Shown piece after piece: positions 35,613-43,721 of a DNA stretch of 64,000 bases; the first letter of the stretch is position 1; each line of letters opens with the position of its first letter. The stretch spans positions 5,055,001 to 5,119,000 of the forward strand of contig NZ_OY781464.1 in assembly GCF_963676735.1 (NCBI RefSeq), in the 5' to 3' direction. The stretch comes from an uncultured Draconibacterium sp. (GTDB lineage: Bacteria > Bacteroidota > Bacteroidia > Bacteroidales > Prolixibacteraceae). Both the position numbers and the translations under genes were made by a program. The notes under the pieces are model-generated. The model was not told the origin of the DNA. It was given only the letters and a program-made list of their open reading frames with translations, and did no database searches.

Positions 35613-36833
35613 ATGATAACTAACAAAAGTAAAAACCTGAACAGTTTCGAGTTGACGGCTATTCACTTCATCAAAGAATTAAAAGCCATTTTTGCTGATA
35701 GCGGAGCTGTGTTAATTCTAATCGGAGCCCTAATTATTTATCCATTGCTGTATTCGTTTGGGTATTTTAACGAGGTGCTAACCAACTTGCCGGTTGGTGT
35801 AGTTGATTTGGACCAAACGCCAGCCAGCCGAAAATATACCCGAATGCTTGATGCTACTGAAAATGTATGTGTTAGTTGTAACCCACACAGTTTAAAACAA
35901 GCAGAGAAGCTTTTTATGACGAATAAAATTGATGGTGTATTGCTTATTCCTAAAGGTTTTCAGAAAGATATGCTGGCAACAAAACAAACCAACGTTGCCG
36001 TTTACGCCGATGGAAGCTACCTGTTAAAATACAAAACATTTTACACCGCAGCCTCAACTGTTAATGCTCTGTTTGGTGCGGGGATTGGCGTAAAACACTA
36101 CCTGGCTGAAGGAAAATCGCTACGGCAGGCAAAAAATGCTGCAGGTCCTTTAAGCATTCAAACGCACACCCTTTACAATCCCTCAGGGGCTTACGGAAGT
36201 TTCATTATGCCGGGGCTAATAATTATTATCATTCAGCAAACATTGTTAATTGGCATTGGAATTATGGGAGGCACCTTCTCCGAATCTAAAGCATCGCCAT
36301 TTAAGCTTAAAGCGGCAAAACGTTACCGCGAAATTATTCCCCTGGTTTTTGGGCGCGTTGGAGCTTACCTACTCATTTCATTGTTCAATATTTGTCTGGC
36401 TTTAATTATTATTCATCATTGGTTTAGTTATCCCGATAAAGGAAATTTTCTTGATGTACTTATGTTGCTTTTCCCTTTTCTGTTGGCCGTTATTTTTTTC
36501 GGAATTGGCCTGTCAACCCTTTTCAGGCACCGCGAATCGGCCATCGTTTTTATGATGTTTCTTTCGCCCATAGCATTGTTTTTAAGCGGAATTTCGTGGC
36601 CTGTTTCAGCTATGCCCGAATGGTTAGCCGGCTTGTCGAAAATCTTGCCTGGAACAACCGCCGTACCTGCTTATTTGCGCATACGTACAATGGGGGTAGG
36701 ATTAATGGAAGTTAAAACAGAGGTGCTAAAACTATACCTGCAGGCTGGTAGTTATGCTCTGTTAACCATTGGCTATTTTTTTGTGCGAATGTATGTTGAC
36801 AGGCGAAATGTAAAGCCTGAAAATGAGTTTTGA
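35613..36833 (+). CDS. ABC-2 type transporter permease (second of pair)
   Basis: About 406 residues from the ATG at 35613, 2 bp after the preceding stop; a TTG at 35595 would overlap and is less likely. The layout is the same as its partner: helix near 38-60, an extracytoplasmic domain with LPVGVVDLDQTPASRKYTRM, and C-terminal helices with MPGLIIIIIQQTLLIGIGI and FLSPIALFLSGISWPVSAMP. It is clearly related to its neighbour. Likely partner of the TetR-controlled exporter. Two terminator-like hairpins follow. Confidence 0.87.
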   Translation: MITNKSKNLNSFELTAIHFIKELKAIFADSGAVLILIGALIIYPLLYSFGYFNEVLTNLPVGVVDLDQTPASRKYTRMLDATENVCVSCNPHSLKQAEKLFMTNKIDGVLLIPKGFQKDMLATKQTNVAVYADGSYLLKYKTFYTAASTVNALFGAGIGVKHYLAEGKSLRQAKNAAGPLSIQTHTLYNPSGAYGSFIMPGLIIIIIQQTLLIGIGIMGGTFSESKASPFKLKAAKRYREIIPLVFGRVGAYLLISLFNICLALIIIHHWFSYPDKGNFLDVLMLLFPFLLAVIFFGIGLSTLFRHRESAIVFMMFLSPIALFLSGISWPVSAMPEWLAGLSKILPGTTAVPAYLRIRTMGVGLMEVKTEVLKLYLQAGSYALLTIGYFFVRMYVDRRNVKPENEF

Positions 36834-36851
36834 TATTTTTATTAATGGGAG

Positions 36852-36880
36852 AAACCGCATAGTTGCAGCGGTTTACCTGT
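36852..36880 (+). terminator. Possible terminator after the exporter operon
   Basis: Hairpin AAACCGC (36852-36858)/GCGGTTT (36868-36874), followed by ACCTGTTTT. The T-run is weak; it may act with the hairpin at 36930-36957. Confidence 0.5.
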
Positions 36881-36921
36881 TTTGTGCTGGTGTTTTAGTG
36901 GATGGTAAAAGCACAATTTGG

Positions 36922-36957
36922 TGCAAAAAAAAGCTTTGATCGTTTGACCAAAGCTTT
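36922..36957 (-). terminator. Intrinsic terminator, usable from both strands
   Basis: Stem AAAGCTTTG (36930-36938)/CAAAGCTTT (36949-36957). On the minus strand it is followed by a run of eight T and lies 3 bp past the stop codon of the small frame at 36961-37113. On the plus strand the tail ATTTTAATT is weaker. Confidence 0.75.
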
Positions 36958-36960
36958 ATT

Positions 36961-37113
36961 TTAATTCAAAATTACTTTCATTTTTAATTTCCTGGCATTC
37001 TTGTAATGCCTAATGGAATTATCAGAAACTGCTGAAGAAATAGCAACTTTAACTTTCCACACAGGCCCTGTTTCTTTTATTTCCAGTTTTCCGTTTCTAA
37101 AATTTTGTTTCAT
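36961..37113 (-). CDS. Possible small basic protein (50 aa), unrecognised
   Basis: A 50-codon frame, MKQNFRNGKLEIKE at the start and ARKLKMKVILN at the end, rich in Lys/Arg with a predicted strand-rich middle (TGPVWKVKVAISSAVS). Its TAA lies 3 bp before a strong minus-strand terminator, which is the main reason to take it as a real transcription unit. It occupies the 384-bp gap between the exporter operon and the HMA lipoprotein gene; a 62-residue frame on the plus strand here is the less likely coding reading. No homologue is known to me. Confidence 0.5.
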   Translation of the reverse strand: MKQNFRNGKLEIKETGPVWKVKVAISSAVSDNSIRHYKNARKLKMKVILN

Positions 37114-37185
37114 TTCTATATGGCTTTTTCACAATGTACGTTATTTTACAAAAATTATGCCGAAAAATAAATTCGAGATATCACC

Positions 37186-37206
37186 AAAACACTGTGAATA
37201 ACAGTG
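37186..37206 (-). terminator. Probable terminator after the HMA lipoprotein gene
   Basis: Stem CACTGT (37190-37195)/ACAGTG (37201-37206) with a 5-nt loop; on the minus strand it is followed by TTTTGG. Twelve bases past the stop codon at 37218. Confidence 0.5.
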
Positions 37207-37217
37207 GGTTACTTTGC

Positions 37218-37526
37218 TTAGTCGGCACTTTTAATGGTGTACCCCCGCTTTTCAATGCTTTTCTGTATCTCGTCAATTGACACTGCCGATGCATTGAATT
37301 TTACCACAGCTGAAGAATCTGCAAGGGTTACTTTAACCTCTGCAATGCCTTCCAGCTCGTTAATTCCTTTGGTTACTGAAGCCACACAGTTCTCGCAATG
37401 AAGGCCACCAATGTTAATTGTAGCTTCTGTAATTTCAGCAGCTTTTGTTTCATCAGCATTTTTTTTGGTGTTGGTGTTACAAGCTACAAATGCAAAAAGC
37501 ACCAGCACATAAAATAGTTTTTTCAT
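37218..37526 (-). CDS. Heavy-metal-associated (HMA) domain lipoprotein
   Basis: 102 residues from the ATG at 37526. A lipoprotein signal ends at lipobox FVAC (Cys16), followed by a polar linker and one HMA domain with the metal site GGLHCENCV (Cys44, Cys47) and a C-terminal KRGYTIK. It should bind Cu(I) or another soft metal at the membrane surface, unlike cytosolic CopZ. The upstream DUF302 gene ends 16 bp before it on the same strand, so the two probably act together in metal or redox handling. Confidence 0.88.
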   Translation of the reverse strand: MKKLFYVLVLFAFVACNTNTKKNADETKAAEITEATINIGGLHCENCVASVTKGINELEGIAEVKVTLADSSAVVKFNASAVSIDEIQKSIEKRGYTIKSAD

Positions 37527-37542
37527 GGTTAATTGTTTTTGT

Positions 37543-38013
37543 TTATTTGATAACGGGAGCAAGTATTTGTTTATTTTCCTCACTTGCAGCTCCCATTACT
37601 GTTTTTACTTTATTGCCCATTAATTTCGAGAATAACCCCGAGTTTAACATCGAAACATAGGTTTTTCCATTGCGTTCGTAAACAGCTACGCGGCAGGGCA
37701 TTAGTGCCGAAACAACCCGTTCTTCGTCGCTACTTAAAATTTTGTAGGCATGGTCGGGTTTACAAAGCGAAAAAACTTTAACAGGTTTCACATCAAAACC
37801 GTGCTTTTTCATTGTTGCCTGTAAATCGTATAAATGCGGCATGCTCCAGTCATTGTCTTTTACCGATTGCTCGATTTTAGCCACGGTCTCTTCGAAGCCA
37901 TATTTACTCTCGTTTACAACAAACATTTGTTTAGGCAGTACAAGTACAATTATTATTACGGATAAGAGTATTCCTGTAATTAGTCCGGTTAAAAACATAG
38001 CTAATCCTTTCAT
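37543..38013 (-). CDS. DUF302 domain membrane protein
   Basis: 156 residues: one N-terminal transmembrane helix (about 5-27) and a DUF302 domain with YGFEETVAKIEQSVKDNDWS, VKVFSLCKPDHAYKIL and ALMPCRVAVYERNGKTYVS. DUF302 folds resemble small ligand-binding alpha/beta domains and are often found with sulfur, copper or redox genes; no reaction is established. Two cysteines (in SLCKP and MPCR) are well placed to bind a ligand or metal. It forms a two-gene unit with the HMA lipoprotein. Confidence 0.88.
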   Translation of the reverse strand: MKGLAMFLTGLITGILLSVIIIVLVLPKQMFVVNESKYGFEETVAKIEQSVKDNDWSMPHLYDLQATMKKHGFDVKPVKVFSLCKPDHAYKILSSDEERVVSALMPCRVAVYERNGKTYVSMLNSGLFSKLMGNKVKTVMGAASEENKQILAPVIK

Positions 38014-38104
38014 TGTAAGTTTTTGTTAATTTACAAAAAAGGAACAATAAATAGGGAACTTTTGTTTGATAGAGATTTTTGATGGTATATTTTGCGTGTA
38101 TTCA

Positions 38105-38137
38105 TAAAAAAAGGAACCACTAAATAATGATTCCTTT
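38105..38137 (-). terminator. Intrinsic terminator of cysK
   Basis: Arms 38110-38119 and 38128-38137 (core AAAGGAA/TTCCTTT, one mismatch), followed on the minus strand by a run of T. It lies about 20 bp past the cysK stop codon. Confidence 0.75.
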
Positions 38138-38155
38138 CTCTTGTCAGCTGAATTA

Positions 38156-39067
38156 TTAGTACAATCCCTCGATGGATAAATAGCGTTCTCCGTGGTCGTA
38201 GGCAAAGGTTAAAATTCGCGAACCTTTTGGCAGTTCCTGAATTTTTTTTGCAACAGCCGCCAATGATGCTCCTGATGAAATTCCCACAAAAAGGCCTTCT
38301 TGTTGGGCTGCTTTCTGAGCATACTCAAAGGCTTCATCTTTCCCAATTTCTATAGTACCGTCCAATATTTCGGTATTCAAATTTTTAGGTATAAAACCTG
38401 CTCCAATACCTTGGATTCCATGCGGACCGGGGTCTTTGCCGCCAATAACCGGACTGGTGTCGGGCTCAACAGCAAAAACTTTTAAATCAGGAAATTTTTC
38501 TTTTAATATCTCGGCAACACCGGTAATGTGTCCTCCGGTTCCCACTCCTGTAATCAGGTAGTCAAAACCTTCAGGAAAATCAGCAAGAATTTCCTTTGCG
38601 GTAAATTTGCGGTGTACTTCAACATTTGCAGGGTTGTTAAACTGCAAGGGAATCCACGAATTATCAAGCTCGGCAGCCAATTCTTCTGCTTTGGCAATTG
38701 CGCCCTTCATTCCTTTTTCTTTTGGAGTAAGTTCAAGCTCGGCTCCCAGCGCTTTCAGTGCTCTTCTTCTTTCGAGCGACATTGACTCGGGCATCGTTAA
38801 TATTAAACGATAACCTTTTACCGCTGCCACCAGGGCCAGGCCAATTCCTGTGTTTCCCGAAGTCGGTTCTATTATAATCGAACCTTCCTTTAAAATGCCT
38901 TTCTGCTCTGCATCTTCAATCATCGACAGGGCAATGCGGTCTTTAATACTTCCGCCCGGATTGGTTTTTTCCACTTTTACCCATACTTCGTAATCTGCAG
39001 GATAAAGGCGGTTAATTTTTACGTGTGGCGTGTTGCCAATGGTTTCTAAAATGTTTTTTGCTTTCAT
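38156..39067 (-). CDS. cysK: Cysteine synthase A (O-acetylserine sulfhydrylase)
   Basis: 303 residues, usual CysK length. It joins O-acetylserine and sulfide to make cysteine and acetate, with PLP bound at Lys42 in NPGGSIKDRIAL. The substrate loop is PTSGNTG (68-74), the phosphate-binding loop GVGTGGHITG, and the end has GISSGASLAA. It stands alone, with its own terminator downstream. Upstream on the same strand is a 24-codon Met/Cys-rich leader frame with an attenuator, so expression is probably tied to cysteinyl- or methionyl-tRNA charging. Confidence 0.95.
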   Translation of the reverse strand: MKAKNILETIGNTPHVKINRLYPADYEVWVKVEKTNPGGSIKDRIALSMIEDAEQKGILKEGSIIIEPTSGNTGIGLALVAAVKGYRLILTMPESMSLERRRALKALGAELELTPKEKGMKGAIAKAEELAAELDNSWIPLQFNNPANVEVHRKFTAKEILADFPEGFDYLITGVGTGGHITGVAEILKEKFPDLKVFAVEPDTSPVIGGKDPGPHGIQGIGAGFIPKNLNTEILDGTIEIGKDEAFEYAQKAAQQEGLFVGISSGASLAAVAKKIQELPKGSRILTFAYDHGERYLSIEGLY

Positions 39068-39103
39068 TTTTCAAATTTTGAGTTATTTCGGTAATGTATT
39101 TTC

Positions 39104-39137
39104 AAATAAAAAGGCCCTTCCATTATGGAAAGGCCTT
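39104..39137 (-). terminator. Leader terminator (attenuator) upstream of cysK
   Basis: Stem arms AAGGCC plus TTCC (from 39111) and GGAA plus GGCCTT (to 39137), with a short AT-rich loop. On the minus strand it is followed by TTTTTATTT. It ends 43 bp before the cysK start and lies after a short coding leader, so it can stop transcription before cysK. Confidence 0.8.
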
Positions 39138-39237
39138 GTATAATTTCACCATTAAGTTCAACTTAAAATACTATAACACCTTTCCCATTTTGTTGGAAAC
39201 AACAACACATCATCATATGGTAACAGGTGTTTTTCAT
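39111..39237 (-). promoter_or_regulatory. Cys/Met-responsive transcription attenuator of cysK
   Basis: Three mutually exclusive pairings can be drawn on the minus strand. Region 1, AACACCT (39225-39231), pairs with AGGTGTT (39175-39181). Region 2, ATGGGAAAGG (39179-39188), overlaps the latter and pairs, with one bulged G, with region 3, CCTTTCCAT (39125-39133). Region 3 is also the 5' arm of the terminator at 39111-39137. A ribosome stalled on the Cys codons (39199-39207) would cover region 1 and free region 2 to form the antiterminator; a ribosome at the stop codon would cover region 2 and let the terminator form. Confidence 0.75.
39163..39237 (-). CDS. cysK leader peptide with Met3-Cys3 run (24 aa)
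   Basis: The frame is ATG to TAA, 24 residues, beginning MKNTCYHMMMCCCFQQNG. Codons 8-10 are three ATG (39208-39216) and codons 11-13 three TGT (39199-39207), with one more TGT at codon 5. Cys is rare in bacterial proteins, so four in 24 with three in a row is unlikely by chance. It is followed by a terminator and then cysK, as in classical amino-acid attenuators. The peptide itself needs no function. Confidence 0.75.
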   Translation of the reverse strand: MKNTCYHMMMCCCFQQNGKGVIVF

Positions 39238-39386
39238 AATCGTTGGCAATATATGTAATTTTAATTGATTCTAAATAATAAATATGAAAAAAATCATGTT
39301 TTTTGCTTTTTTGTTAAGAAGACTCCAGATTTACGATGCCCAAATTGCAACTAAAGGAATCGCCATTCCTTGCCTTCAAGCTTGTG

Positions 39387-40727
39387 CTAACCTTTATATC
39401 TTAGCCATTTTATGAGCTCTTTAATATTTACTTTCTTTCCGTACATGAGCAGTCCGATGCGGTAAATTTTTGCAGCCGCCATTATGCATCCGATAGTTGT
39501 TAAAACCAATAATCCCATTGAAAGTAACAGCTCCCAAAGTGGTAAGTCGTACGGTACGCGTGCCATCATGGCCACAGGCGAGGTAAACGGAATTATGGAG
39601 CACCAAAAGGCCAAGGCACCTTCGGGGTTTTTGGCAATTGGAAACAGCAACATTATTGAAAGGATTAGCGGGAAAGTTACCGGAAATACCATTTGCTGCG
39701 AGTCTTCGTCGTTATCAACAGCTGCGCCAACGGCTCCCAGTAATGCGCTGTACAGCAGGTAACCTGCAAGGAAATAAAAAACAAAAGAAAAGAGAATAAG
39801 CGGCAGGTTTAAATTGCCTATCATTTCCATCACTTCCATTACCTTGTTGGGTTCGGCAGCCTGGGTCATGGCCGGGTTCATCTGGCCTTGAGTTTCCATC
39901 AGGTTTTGCCCCATTTGTTGTGCCGATTCGGGTGTAAAAAAGCTTTGCACCACCACCAGGCCAATTCCGCCTAAGATAACCCAAATGGCCACCTGTGTTA
40001 GGCCAACCAGTGCGGTGCCAATAATTTTTCCGGCCATTAACTGGCTGGGTTTTACTGATGATATTATTACCTCGATAATGCGACTTTTCTTTTCTTCCAT
40101 AACACTACGCATTACCATGGCTCCATACATAAACACAAAGAAATAAATGATAAGCCCCATGGCATAGCTGGCTATAAAGGCTACTATCGACGAGCTTTTT
40201 TTGGTTTCTCCCGATTCGGTAATTTTTAGGGTGCTCAGGTTAACCCATGTTTTTGTTTTGTCCAAACTTTCTTCCAGATTGGGTATGCCAGCTTCGCTAA
40301 TTACTTTTTGCCGTTTATCGTTCTCGATAAAACGACTGAGTTTACGTTGTATTTGTTCGGTTAGCTCAAAAGGCAGCTGTTTTTCGGAGAACAGCTGGGC
40401 CAGGTTATTCGAGTAAATGTCGGATGGAATGTATAAAAGACCATAATACCCGCTGCCTTTCAGGTTTGTTTTCAGGCTCGAAAATTCTTCTTTGGGTACA
40501 AAATGGTATTTGGTTGTACCCTGGTCGGTAAATTCGCCCAGAAAAAGATTGGTGGCATCATAAACAGCAATGGTGCGTTCTTCGGTGTCGTCTTTTATCG
40601 AAAAATAAATAACCAAACCATATACCCCGGCTATTAAAAAGGGCATTAATATGGTTAATATGATAAAGGATTTCTTTTTAACCCTTTTCAGGTATTCTTG
40701 CTTTAATATCAGTAAAGTGTTATTCAT
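39387..40727 (-). CDS. ABC-2 family transporter permease (NatB-like)
   Basis: About 446 residues from the ATG at 40727, preferred to an upstream in-frame codon because MNNTLLILKQEYLKRVKKKS is the normal start of this family. One helix (about 21-42), an extracytoplasmic domain to about 185, then six helices with YAMGLIIYFFVFMYGAMVMR, VMEEKKSRIIEVIISSVKPS and IPFTSPVAMMARVP. This matches NatB/YhaP-type sodium or drug export permeases. It follows its ATPase gene by 10 bp. Confidence 0.9.
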   Translation of the reverse strand: MNNTLLILKQEYLKRVKKKSFIILTILMPFLIAGVYGLVIYFSIKDDTEERTIAVYDATNLFLGEFTDQGTTKYHFVPKEEFSSLKTNLKGSGYYGLLYIPSDIYSNNLAQLFSEKQLPFELTEQIQRKLSRFIENDKRQKVISEAGIPNLEESLDKTKTWVNLSTLKITESGETKKSSSIVAFIASYAMGLIIYFFVFMYGAMVMRSVMEEKKSRIIEVIISSVKPSQLMAGKIIGTALVGLTQVAIWVILGGIGLVVVQSFFTPESAQQMGQNLMETQGQMNPAMTQAAEPNKVMEVMEMIGNLNLPLILFSFVFYFLAGYLLYSALLGAVGAAVDNDEDSQQMVFPVTFPLILSIMLLFPIAKNPEGALAFWCSIIPFTSPVAMMARVPYDLPLWELLLSMGLLVLTTIGCIMAAAKIYRIGLLMYGKKVNIKELIKWLRYKG

Positions 40728-40737
40728 AATGGCTAGT

Positions 40738-41661
40738 TTAGTTTTTGTTCGATTCTTCAACAGCTTTAATAAATACATCGTTCATGCTCGGAATAAGTTC
40801 TTCGAAAGACAGAACTTCGGCAACCGGCATTATAGCAGATAGCAGGTTGTTATTCGAATTCCCGTTGAGGTATTGCACTTTCAAAGTGTTTTCTTTTTCC
40901 GATTCGTTATGGCTGATAATATTGTAATCGGTACCTAACGCCAGGTCAACCTTATTAAAATCGCCCCGGTATTTTATATCAAAGGTGTTTGATTTGTACT
41001 TCATGCGAATTTCATCGGTTGGCCCGTCTTCAATTTTTTTCGATTTATTAATCAGGGCGATATGGTCGCAAAGCTCTTCAACTGATCCCATATTGTGGGT
41101 AGAAAAAATAATGGTGGCACCTTCTTTTTTCAGGTTGAGAATTTCTTTTTTCAGCAGGTTGGCATTTATAGGGTCGAAACCGCTAAAGGGTTCGTCGAAA
41201 ATTAGCAGTTTAGGTTGGTGTACCACGGTGGTAATAAACTGCACTTTTTGTTGCATTCCTTTCGACAGTTCTTCTACTTTTTTGTTCCACCAGGGCATAA
41301 TGTCGAATTTCTCGAACCACAATTTCAGGTTTTTTGTTGCATCGCGGTGCGACATACCTTTCAACTGTGCTAGATAGATGGCCTGTTCTCCAATTTTCAT
41401 TTTTTTATACAAACCGCGTTCTTCGGGCAAATAGCCAATATGTGTAATGTCGGCACGGTTCATGCGTTTGCCTTTCAGAAAAATTTCACCACTATCGGGG
41501 GCGGTGATTTGGTTAATAATGCGGATTAGGGTGGTTTTGCCCGCGCCATTGGGGCCAAGCAAACCAAAAATACTTTGTTCTTTTACCGAAATGCTAACAT
41601 CGGTTAAGGCCTGTGTGCTGGCAAAAACCTTGTTTACATTACGCGCTTCAAATAATTCCAT
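40738..41661 (-). CDS. ABC transporter ATP-binding protein (NatA-like)
   Basis: 307 residues. Walker A is GPNGAGKTT (36-44), the signature is LSKGMQQKV (132-140), Walker B is LLIFDEP (152-158), and the H-loop is FSTHNM. The family is of the NatA/CcmA export type, with a C-terminal extension of about 85 residues including a DUF4162-like segment. It pairs with the adjacent permease as a complete ABC exporter, in contrast to the ATPase-less pair at 34-37 kb. The 266 bp upstream to the act operon shows nothing recognisable. Confidence 0.93.
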   Translation of the reverse strand: MELFEARNVNKVFASTQALTDVSISVKEQSIFGLLGPNGAGKTTLIRIINQITAPDSGEIFLKGKRMNRADITHIGYLPEERGLYKKMKIGEQAIYLAQLKGMSHRDATKNLKLWFEKFDIMPWWNKKVEELSKGMQQKVQFITTVVHQPKLLIFDEPFSGFDPINANLLKKEILNLKKEGATIIFSTHNMGSVEELCDHIALINKSKKIEDGPTDEIRMKYKSNTFDIKYRGDFNKVDLALGTDYNIISHNESEKENTLKVQYLNGNSNNNLLSAIMPVAEVLSFEELIPSMNDVFIKAVEESNKN

Positions 41662-41927
41662 ATTGTTTTTATTGAATAGTAAGATTTAACTCCTGCAAAT
41701 TACAGGTTTGGTTTTAAATATGCGTAAAGTAAATGCGAAAATACTTCCGGTGATAACGAATTTCGGCGAATGGTGATTTTTAGAGGACAAACTGTTCATG
41801 AAAGATTCTAACTCCAATGTTCTTAACAACTATAACAACGGAATACGCACAACTCTTTTGTTGATAGTTTGAGGTATTAAGTGAAACTACACCGGGCAAG
41901 CAATTCTAAGAGGCTATAAACTTTTGG

Positions 41928-43088
41928 TTAAAAATGATGTTGAATACTTTCTTCCAGATAAGGATGATTTTTGGGGACTAAACTGGCTTTTGTAAGTGTT
42001 GTTCCCACCACCCACGTAAATAATCCGGCATAACCCAGGAAAGTACCAATTTCGAGCAAGCCAAATTTTGCCTCGTGTACAGTTGGAGGCCAGATGATGT
42101 AGTAAAGTTCGGTGTATTGTCCCACAATAAGTATAAAAATTACGGGCAGCATAAAAAGTTTGCTTCGCGAGGTTTTGCGCGGCATTAACACCAAAAACGG
42201 AATGGCCCAGTTAAGCACAATGTTTACAAAGAAAAGCACTTTGTAGGCACCATGCCAGCGGTGCACAAACCACCCTGTTTCTTCGGGGATATTGCCATAC
42301 CAGATAAGCATAAACTCGGCAAAATTAAAATAGCCCCAAACAAGACTGGCCATAAATATGTAGCGGGTAAAATCGTGCAGGTGGCTGCTGTTTAATTGCG
42401 GGAATTTACCTTGTTTTGACAAAAGTATTACGATTAATGCAATAATGGATGCTGCATGAAGCACTCCGGCCATAAAACTTTTTCCGGCAAACAGGGTGCT
42501 AAACCAATGCGGCTCGAGCGACATTAACATATCAACCGAAAACAAGCTAAACGAAAGAGCCAGTACAAAAATCAGGATCTTGGAGTACAATTCGGATTTC
42601 CGGAAGTAAAGCATGCCGCCTACTTCATCTTCTTTTAGCGAAAACTTGCGCAATACTTTGGTTAAAATAATCCAGGCTGCAAAAAATACCACTACGCGCA
42701 CAAAAAAGAACGGAATATTAAGGTATGGCGATTTGTGTTGCAGAATGCGGTCGTGTTGAACCACTTCGTGGTGGGTCCATTCAAAAACCGAATGCATGCC
42801 AAAATAAAGGATCAGAAAAAAAACTGCAGCAAACGGCAGATAGGCTACCATAGCTTCGGGCACGCGTTTAAACAGGGCCGACCAGCCCGACTGGGTAATG
42901 TACTGGATGGCTCCAAAAAAGGCGGCTCCAATAGCCAGCGAAACAAAATAGTAATTGTTTAACAGGTAGTTTGCCCAGGTTCGTTCTGCATCAAAAACAA
43001 AACCAAGCGCATATGATATTACGCCTATGCCCATTAAAACATAAGTGGCCATTTTAAATCGGTTTGAAAGTACTAAACGGTCTTCCAT
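41928..43088 (-). CDS. actF: Alternative Complex III subunit ActF (quinone-side membrane subunit)
   Basis: 386 residues with ten or so transmembrane helices, an NrfD/PsrC-related protein of the quinol:cytochrome c oxidoreductase. Signals include HHEVVQHDRILQHKSPYLN near 108-126, VDMLMSLEPHWFSTLFAGKS and YGNIPEETGWFVHRWHGA, which are typical of ActF. It is the last gene of the operon. In many Bacteroidota, cytochrome oxidase genes follow; here a gap and an unrelated ABC exporter follow instead. Confidence 0.93.
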   Translation of the reverse strand: MEDRLVLSNRFKMATYVLMGIGVISYALGFVFDAERTWANYLLNNYYFVSLAIGAAFFGAIQYITQSGWSALFKRVPEAMVAYLPFAAVFFLILYFGMHSVFEWTHHEVVQHDRILQHKSPYLNIPFFFVRVVVFFAAWIILTKVLRKFSLKEDEVGGMLYFRKSELYSKILIFVLALSFSLFSVDMLMSLEPHWFSTLFAGKSFMAGVLHAASIIALIVILLSKQGKFPQLNSSHLHDFTRYIFMASLVWGYFNFAEFMLIWYGNIPEETGWFVHRWHGAYKVLFFVNIVLNWAIPFLVLMPRKTSRSKLFMLPVIFILIVGQYTELYYIIWPPTVHEAKFGLLEIGTFLGYAGLFTWVVGTTLTKASLVPKNHPYLEESIQHHF

Positions 43089-43126
43089 ATCTGTTCCTTT
43101 TTGTTCTTTTTCAGTTCTTTATCGCA

Positions 43127-43717
43127 TTACTTTTGTAAAACCTCTTTCACGTACATGGCAATCTTCCAGCGGTCTTCGGGGCGAATCATCGATCCGTGTT
43201 CGGCCATAATACCATGGCCTACGGTTATTACATGATAAATATCGCCCTCGGGGCTGGCAAGCATTTTCTCGCTTAACAAGCTGGCCGGTGGGTAAGTGTA
43301 TTTCTTATTAACATACAACGGACCTTGTCCATCGCCGGTATCGCCATGGCATTGCATGCAGTAAACTCCATACATTTTTTCACCACGCTGAAGGTTTGTT
43401 TTATTGTTTTCCAGTTCGTTAACCAGTGTTGCAGCAGCCAGTACTCTGTCTTCATCTGTTTTTTCGTAAGCGTAAGGCACCATGCCACGCGGAATTGTTC
43501 CCGGCACAGGTGGTTGCATCGTTTTTCCATCAGCAAAATTCGGGTTAGCAGTGTAACTCTCGTAAGCGGGTGAAGTGACCATGTCTTCAAAATACTGCCA
43601 TCCGGTAGTGCGGCGGTTGTAGTCGCAGGCACTTAGCAAAACAAAAGCCACAATCAGCAATGAAAAAGTAAAACTCTGCAAAAAGCTTCTTCCTTTTATG
43701 TTCTTTTTACTGTTCAT
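43127..43717 (-). CDS. actE: Alternative Complex III subunit ActE (monoheme cytochrome c lipoprotein)
   Basis: About 196 residues from the ATG at 43717, 4 bp after the actD stop. A lipoprotein signal ends at LLSAC (Cys31). Conserved ActE features are DMVTSPAYESYTANPNF, PVPGTIPRG and one heme c motif CMQCHG (120-125), with a likely axial Met in GIMAEHGSMI. It carries electrons from the ActA/ActB side to the external acceptor. Part of the act operon. Confidence 0.94.
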   Translation of the reverse strand: MNSKKNIKGRSFLQSFTFSLLIVAFVLLSACDYNRRTTGWQYFEDMVTSPAYESYTANPNFADGKTMQPPVPGTIPRGMVPYAYEKTDEDRVLAAATLVNELENNKTNLQRGEKMYGVYCMQCHGDTGDGQGPLYVNKKYTYPPASLLSEKMLASPEGDIYHVITVGHGIMAEHGSMIRPEDRWKIAMYVKEVLQK

Positions 43718-43721
43718 ATTT

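Noticed and set aside
37013..37201. A 62-codon plus-strand frame in the gap after the exporter operon
   Set aside because: The minus-strand 50-codon frame with an adjacent terminator explains the same DNA better; this product is Phe/Ile-rich without a domain.
39068..39386. SAM or other sulfur-related riboswitch upstream of cysK
   Set aside because: No conserved riboswitch core was seen; the Met/Cys leader frame with alternative hairpins accounts for the structure.
39284..39415. A 43-codon plus-strand frame opposite the end of the ABC permease and beside the cysK leader
   Set aside because: It starts with a signal-like stretch but overlaps the coding end of the permease on the other strand, and no promoter or terminator supports it.
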